The notes below the pieces were generated by a model. That model did no database searches. It was not told where the DNA came from and saw nothing but the letters and a program-made list of their open reading frames with translations. A stretch of DNA of 64,000 nt. Origin: Lates calcarifer (Eukaryota; Chordata; Actinopteri; Centropomidae). The DNA lies in contig NC_066845.1 of assembly GCF_001640805.2 (NCBI RefSeq), positions 23,252,307 to 23,316,306 on the forward strand. Direction: 5' to 3'. Shown piece by piece: positions 60,958 to 64,000 of the stretch (the stretch's first letter is position 1; every line of letters starts with the position of its first letter). Position numbers and translations under genes: made by a program.

Positions 60958-62385
60958 TCACAGAGAAATCTCAGTTTGACTGATTTTGATATCAGTGGTT
61001 TTAGCATCACCAGCCTTTCCAAGACTGAAATATGGGAAGAGTTTCTCAGTGAAAGTGTCTCTGTGAGTGTAGATGTGAGTCTTGTCTTCAGGGTTGTAGA
61101 AGGACACCTCCCCCCTGTCATAGTCCAGCTGGACTCTGATCCTCTGGAGACTCTTCTTCACTGTGAGAGTCTTACCAACACCATTAGTGTATTTTCCACT
61201 GCGATGTAATAAACACCAGACTCCATATTCTGGTGAAACAAATATTTTTCCCTTCCTGTCAACTGACTCTTTAGCCAAACCCACATTCCAGTCAGGATGG
61301 TCTCCCACCACCACCTCCCAGCTGTGTTTCCCTGAGCTGAAGCCCTCAGAGCCCAGAACATCTGCATAGAAAGTGCATCTCTCTGGATTGTCAGGGAGCT
61401 GCTTCTTTGTGTCTCCACGTCTCACACTGGTCAGATCATCAGACAGATGAAGCCATCGGTATGTAGTGTTTGGGTCCAGAATGACAGGACTGAAGTGGAC
61501 CTTGTCCTTCATCTTCTCCCAGACTCTGAAGGACAGGTTGCCCAGGTGTTTGGCCACATCTATCAGAGCTCCTGAGACCAGCTGTGGATCTGACAGTGAG
61601 CTCTGGGCTCTGGCTCTGGTCTGAGTGGCTTTATAACTGCTGAGGAACGCCACCTTGTGTTTCTGCAGCTCTTCTTCAACAGCACAGATACTGTCTGACA
61701 GAGAGGAGATCTGCTCCTGAATCATCTTCATCTCTCTGCTCATAGTCTTCCACTTCTGCTCCTCTTCCTCCCTCAGAGCTGCCAGTCTGGACTCCTCTTC
61801 CTCTTTCAGGAACTGGTGGAGCTTGTTGAACTCTGCTCTGATCTGCTTCTCTGTGGACAACAGCTGCTTCTTGGAGTGTTGAATCACATCATTGTATGTT
61901 TCCTCCACTTGTTTGTATTTGTTCCTCTTGTCCTGTAGAGACTTTAAGTCAGATTTCAGCTGCTCCTTCAGGTCACTGACTGCTTGTTCTACAGGAACCA
62001 CCTTGTGACCATGGTGAAGAGAAAACTCACAGACAGGACACACAGCTCTATCTTCATCTTTACAGAACATTTTAGGCTCTTCTTGATGTTTACTACACAC
62101 CACCTCCACCTTCTGTTCTGTTTTTTCTGTCACAGGTGATTCAGCTTTCTGTCTCCCAGCAAAGGAATCAGCCAGTTCCTTCAGTGTAAAATTAACAAAT
62201 GGATGATCCTTTGAAGATTTTCTTTTACAAATGGGACAGTTTTTGTTTTTAGCTTGTTTCCAGAATTGTTGCAGGCAGCTTGAACAGAAGCTGTGGCTGC
62301 AGCTCAGAGACACAGGATCTCTGAAAGTCTCTGAACAAACGTGGCAACTCAGGAAACTTTCAACAAGAGCAACTTTCTCAGCCAT
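60958..62385 (-). CDS. TRIM35-like RING/B-box/PRY-SPRY E3 ubiquitin ligase
   Basis: A single-exon gene of 475 codons. The RING has C14, C17, C29, H31, C34, C37, C50 and C53 in canonical spacing. A B-box 2 follows (VVCSKHQEEPKMFC ... CPVC ... HHGH, about 93-135), then a long coiled coil (about 135-240) and PRY/SPRY to the end (LDPNTTYRWLHLSDD, SSGKHSWEVVVGDHPDWNVG, LDYDRGEVSFYN, EKLFPYFSLGKAG). Proteins of this layout (TRIM35-like, zinc-binding protein A33-like, nuclear factor 7-like) ubiquitinate targets chosen by the SPRY domain. Many form fast-evolving fish clusters linked to innate immunity. All zinc ligands are present and there are no internal stops, so it should be functional. The ATG at 62385 directly precedes the RING. 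The truncated relative at 54.6 kb and duplicated flanks to the right show that it belongs to a local cluster. Confidence 0.92.
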   Translation of the reverse strand: MAEKVALVESFLSCHVCSETFRDPVSLSCSHSFCSSCLQQFWKQAKNKNCPICKRKSSKDHPFVNFTLKELADSFAGRQKAESPVTEKTEQKVEVVCSKHQEEPKMFCKDEDRAVCPVCEFSLHHGHKVVPVEQAVSDLKEQLKSDLKSLQDKRNKYKQVEETYNDVIQHSKKQLLSTEKQIRAEFNKLHQFLKEEEESRLAALREEEEQKWKTMSREMKMIQEQISSLSDSICAVEEELQKHKVAFLSSYKATQTRARAQSSLSDPQLVSGALIDVAKHLGNLSFRVWEKMKDKVHFSPVILDPNTTYRWLHLSDDLTSVRRGDTKKQLPDNPERCTFYADVLGSEGFSSGKHSWEVVVGDHPDWNVGLAKESVDRKGKIFVSPEYGVWCLLHRSGKYTNGVGKTLTVKKSLQRIRVQLDYDRGEVSFYNPEDKTHIYTHRDTFTEKLFPYFSLGKAGDAKTTDIKISQTEISL

Positions 62386-63204
62386 CTCCTTCTCTCTTGA
62401 TTATATTTCAGCAGCAAGACTCACCAAGTCACTGTCTCTTCACTTGATTGTTTAAAATAATCCAAATGTGTGTTTTCCAGCAGCTAATCTCACACCCTGT
62501 AATGGCGTCTCAGCTCTGTTCAACAATGTCAGAATCTACTTTCTCTTTCTTTCATAACTGTCATTGGTTAAATTATAACCAGTAGGAAATGCTGTCATGT
62601 CAGTTTGTCACCAGCAGATGGTGCTGTCAGAAAGTCTTTCAGTATTTCAATGTTAAGTCAGATTAGTACAAATTTTTGTACAGTCATCTGCAGGTGAACT
62701 AAATAAAATGGAAAATATCTGATCATTCTGAGCTCTTCTCTTTTACTTAAGGATAACATTTACGACAGGTCATATAGAAACTGTACTTCAGTCCTTTGGT
62801 GAGGAGTGAAAATATTCAACAGGCTGACTGACACTAAACCCGTTTAACAACATTTTATTTCTCAGCGACCAAACCAGGAAACATATTCTGAACATATTTC
62901 ATCCAGATAGATTAAATGTTACAGGCATGAACTTCAAATAAAACAGCTGTGTCGGGTTTTAATGGTGGTGAATCCCAGAAGATCAGCAGACTGCTGGATA
63001 ACAAAAGGAATCCCACAGTTGCAGCAGATTCTAGCAGCAGAGGTGACTCTCAGTCTGACCCCCTCTTTCTCCTTAGTTAACAAAAATCCTGACAGGTTGT
63101 TCTTCTCTCTGTTTATTTAAATCATCATTTGCTTCTTTTATACCAGTAATTCTTCTAAGAGTCCAGACAACTTTCACATTAAAATCAAACACAGACACAA
63201 TCGA
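62386..63204. other. TRIM 5' region and intergenic
   Basis: Upstream of the TRIM ATG. No TATA box or exon could be assigned with confidence. Duplication traces start near 62814. Confidence 0.5.
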
Positions 63205-63738
63205 CCAGACTGTGAACAAAATGTGAACTTTGTCTCCATCTTGTGACGCTCACAGGAAGAAACATGTGTCCATACGTCCACATACTGTATGGATATAGTC
63301 AGTAATGTTGACAACATGATGCACGCGTGAACACGTTGTTCCTGAAAACGTTATTTACTTTAGATTATTTCTTTAAACTTCAACTGAATCTGAACGTCCT
63401 ATAAAATAGTTTTGTGTGATTTATATGAGTTGGAATTTGTACTGAGTTTTGTCACGTGACTGTTTAGCAGATGTTTGTATAGAAAATAGGATAATGAACA
63501 GCTTTGATTTGTAAACTTTGTCTCCTGATGATGTGAAACTGTTTCAGGATTTTGTCGTCACATTTTCTTGGATATTAATTTTTATTTTAAGAAGTGACAC
63601 AAACCTACAAACTAAATCTATTCTTTAAAAGCTGAGAAAGCAGCATCAACAGAAAATCAACAGCAGGAGTTACCATCATGAATAAATCTGAATGAAAGAA
63701 AACAGAAATATAACTAAATGATTTTCATGTATTTGCAG
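63205..63738 (-). repeat. Duplicated TRIM 3' flank at right edge
   Basis: Two blocks match the region 3' of the intact TRIM gene almost base for base: 63209-63345 equals about 60082-60220, and 63509-63738 equals about 60679-60911. A weaker third copy of the first block lies at about 54215-54310. The matches are flank, not coding sequence, and part company before the stop codon. This implies tandem duplication, with another TRIM copy probably beyond 64000. Confidence 0.75.
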
Positions 63739-64000
63739 CGAGTTTCCATAAACCACTTTACATAATTCATTTCAGACAGTAGAGACAGAAAAAAATATTT
63801 CTTTGACCCTAAACAACAGATCAATTCTCTTGAAGAATAAAAGAACAAATGATAATCATTCAAAAATCATACAAATTAAAACAGATTCACACAAAGTATC
63901 CGATAGAGTTAGTACAGTGTATGTTACAATGTCGCTGAGTAAAAAGAAAATTCTGTTGATCAGTCTAATATGTTATTATTCAAAAATCAACTTTGATTTG

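Overview
This window is nuclear DNA of a teleost fish, most likely a percomorph. The evidence is spliced vertebrate genes with GT/AG introns, fish-type SINEs, and a mixture of Tc1/mariner, hAT-like, gypsy and several LINE clades. There are no operons, bacterial signals or CRISPR. Exon coordinates were worked out by hand from reading frame, splice sites and remembered family alignments. No search was run.

Layout. (1) 1-30.2 kb, minus strand: the 5' part of apba1 (Mint1/X11-alpha). A GC-rich region at about 29.94-30.24 kb looks like its promoter and a non-coding first exon with donor after 30071. A roughly 24 kb repeat-filled intron separates this from the first coding exon (4112-5692, 527 codons). 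The PTB and PDZ exons lie off the left edge. (2) 34.4-42.2 kb, minus strand: a complete seven-exon ptar1 whose exon phases all agree (472 aa). apba1 and ptar1 are also neighbours in human 9q21, so this is conserved synteny. (3) 47.2-53.6 kb, minus strand: a complete, phase-consistent host gene related to Crypton-like tyrosine recombinases (1119 aa from the ATG at 52548). It has a Ser/Pro/Gln-rich N-terminus, a coiled coil, two zinc-finger-like motifs, a recombinase-like core and a C-terminal basic domain. The box that should hold the catalytic His and Tyr is replaced. A Cys-rich upstream exon reads toward it but arrives out of frame at a 7-G run. (4) 54.6-55.4 kb: a 5'-truncated TRIM copy. (5) 55.76-59.29 kb, plus strand: an 11-exon DRC4/GAS8-like axonemal gene (456 aa) with an X-box-like site upstream. 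(6) 60.96-62.39 kb, minus strand: an intact single-exon TRIM35-like E3 ligase gene. Further duplicated TRIM flanks run to the right edge.

The rest is intron or intergenic DNA dominated by decayed mobile elements: an internally deleted gypsy element, a mariner with both ends, two Tc1 remnants, L1-like, L2/CR1-like and restriction-endonuclease-type LINE pieces, hAT-like MITEs, four SINE families and microsatellites. The least explained items are a perfect 27-bp hairpin at 19979-20037, a Kozak-started short ORF inside an apba1 intron, and the degenerate recombinase gene with its split N-terminus.
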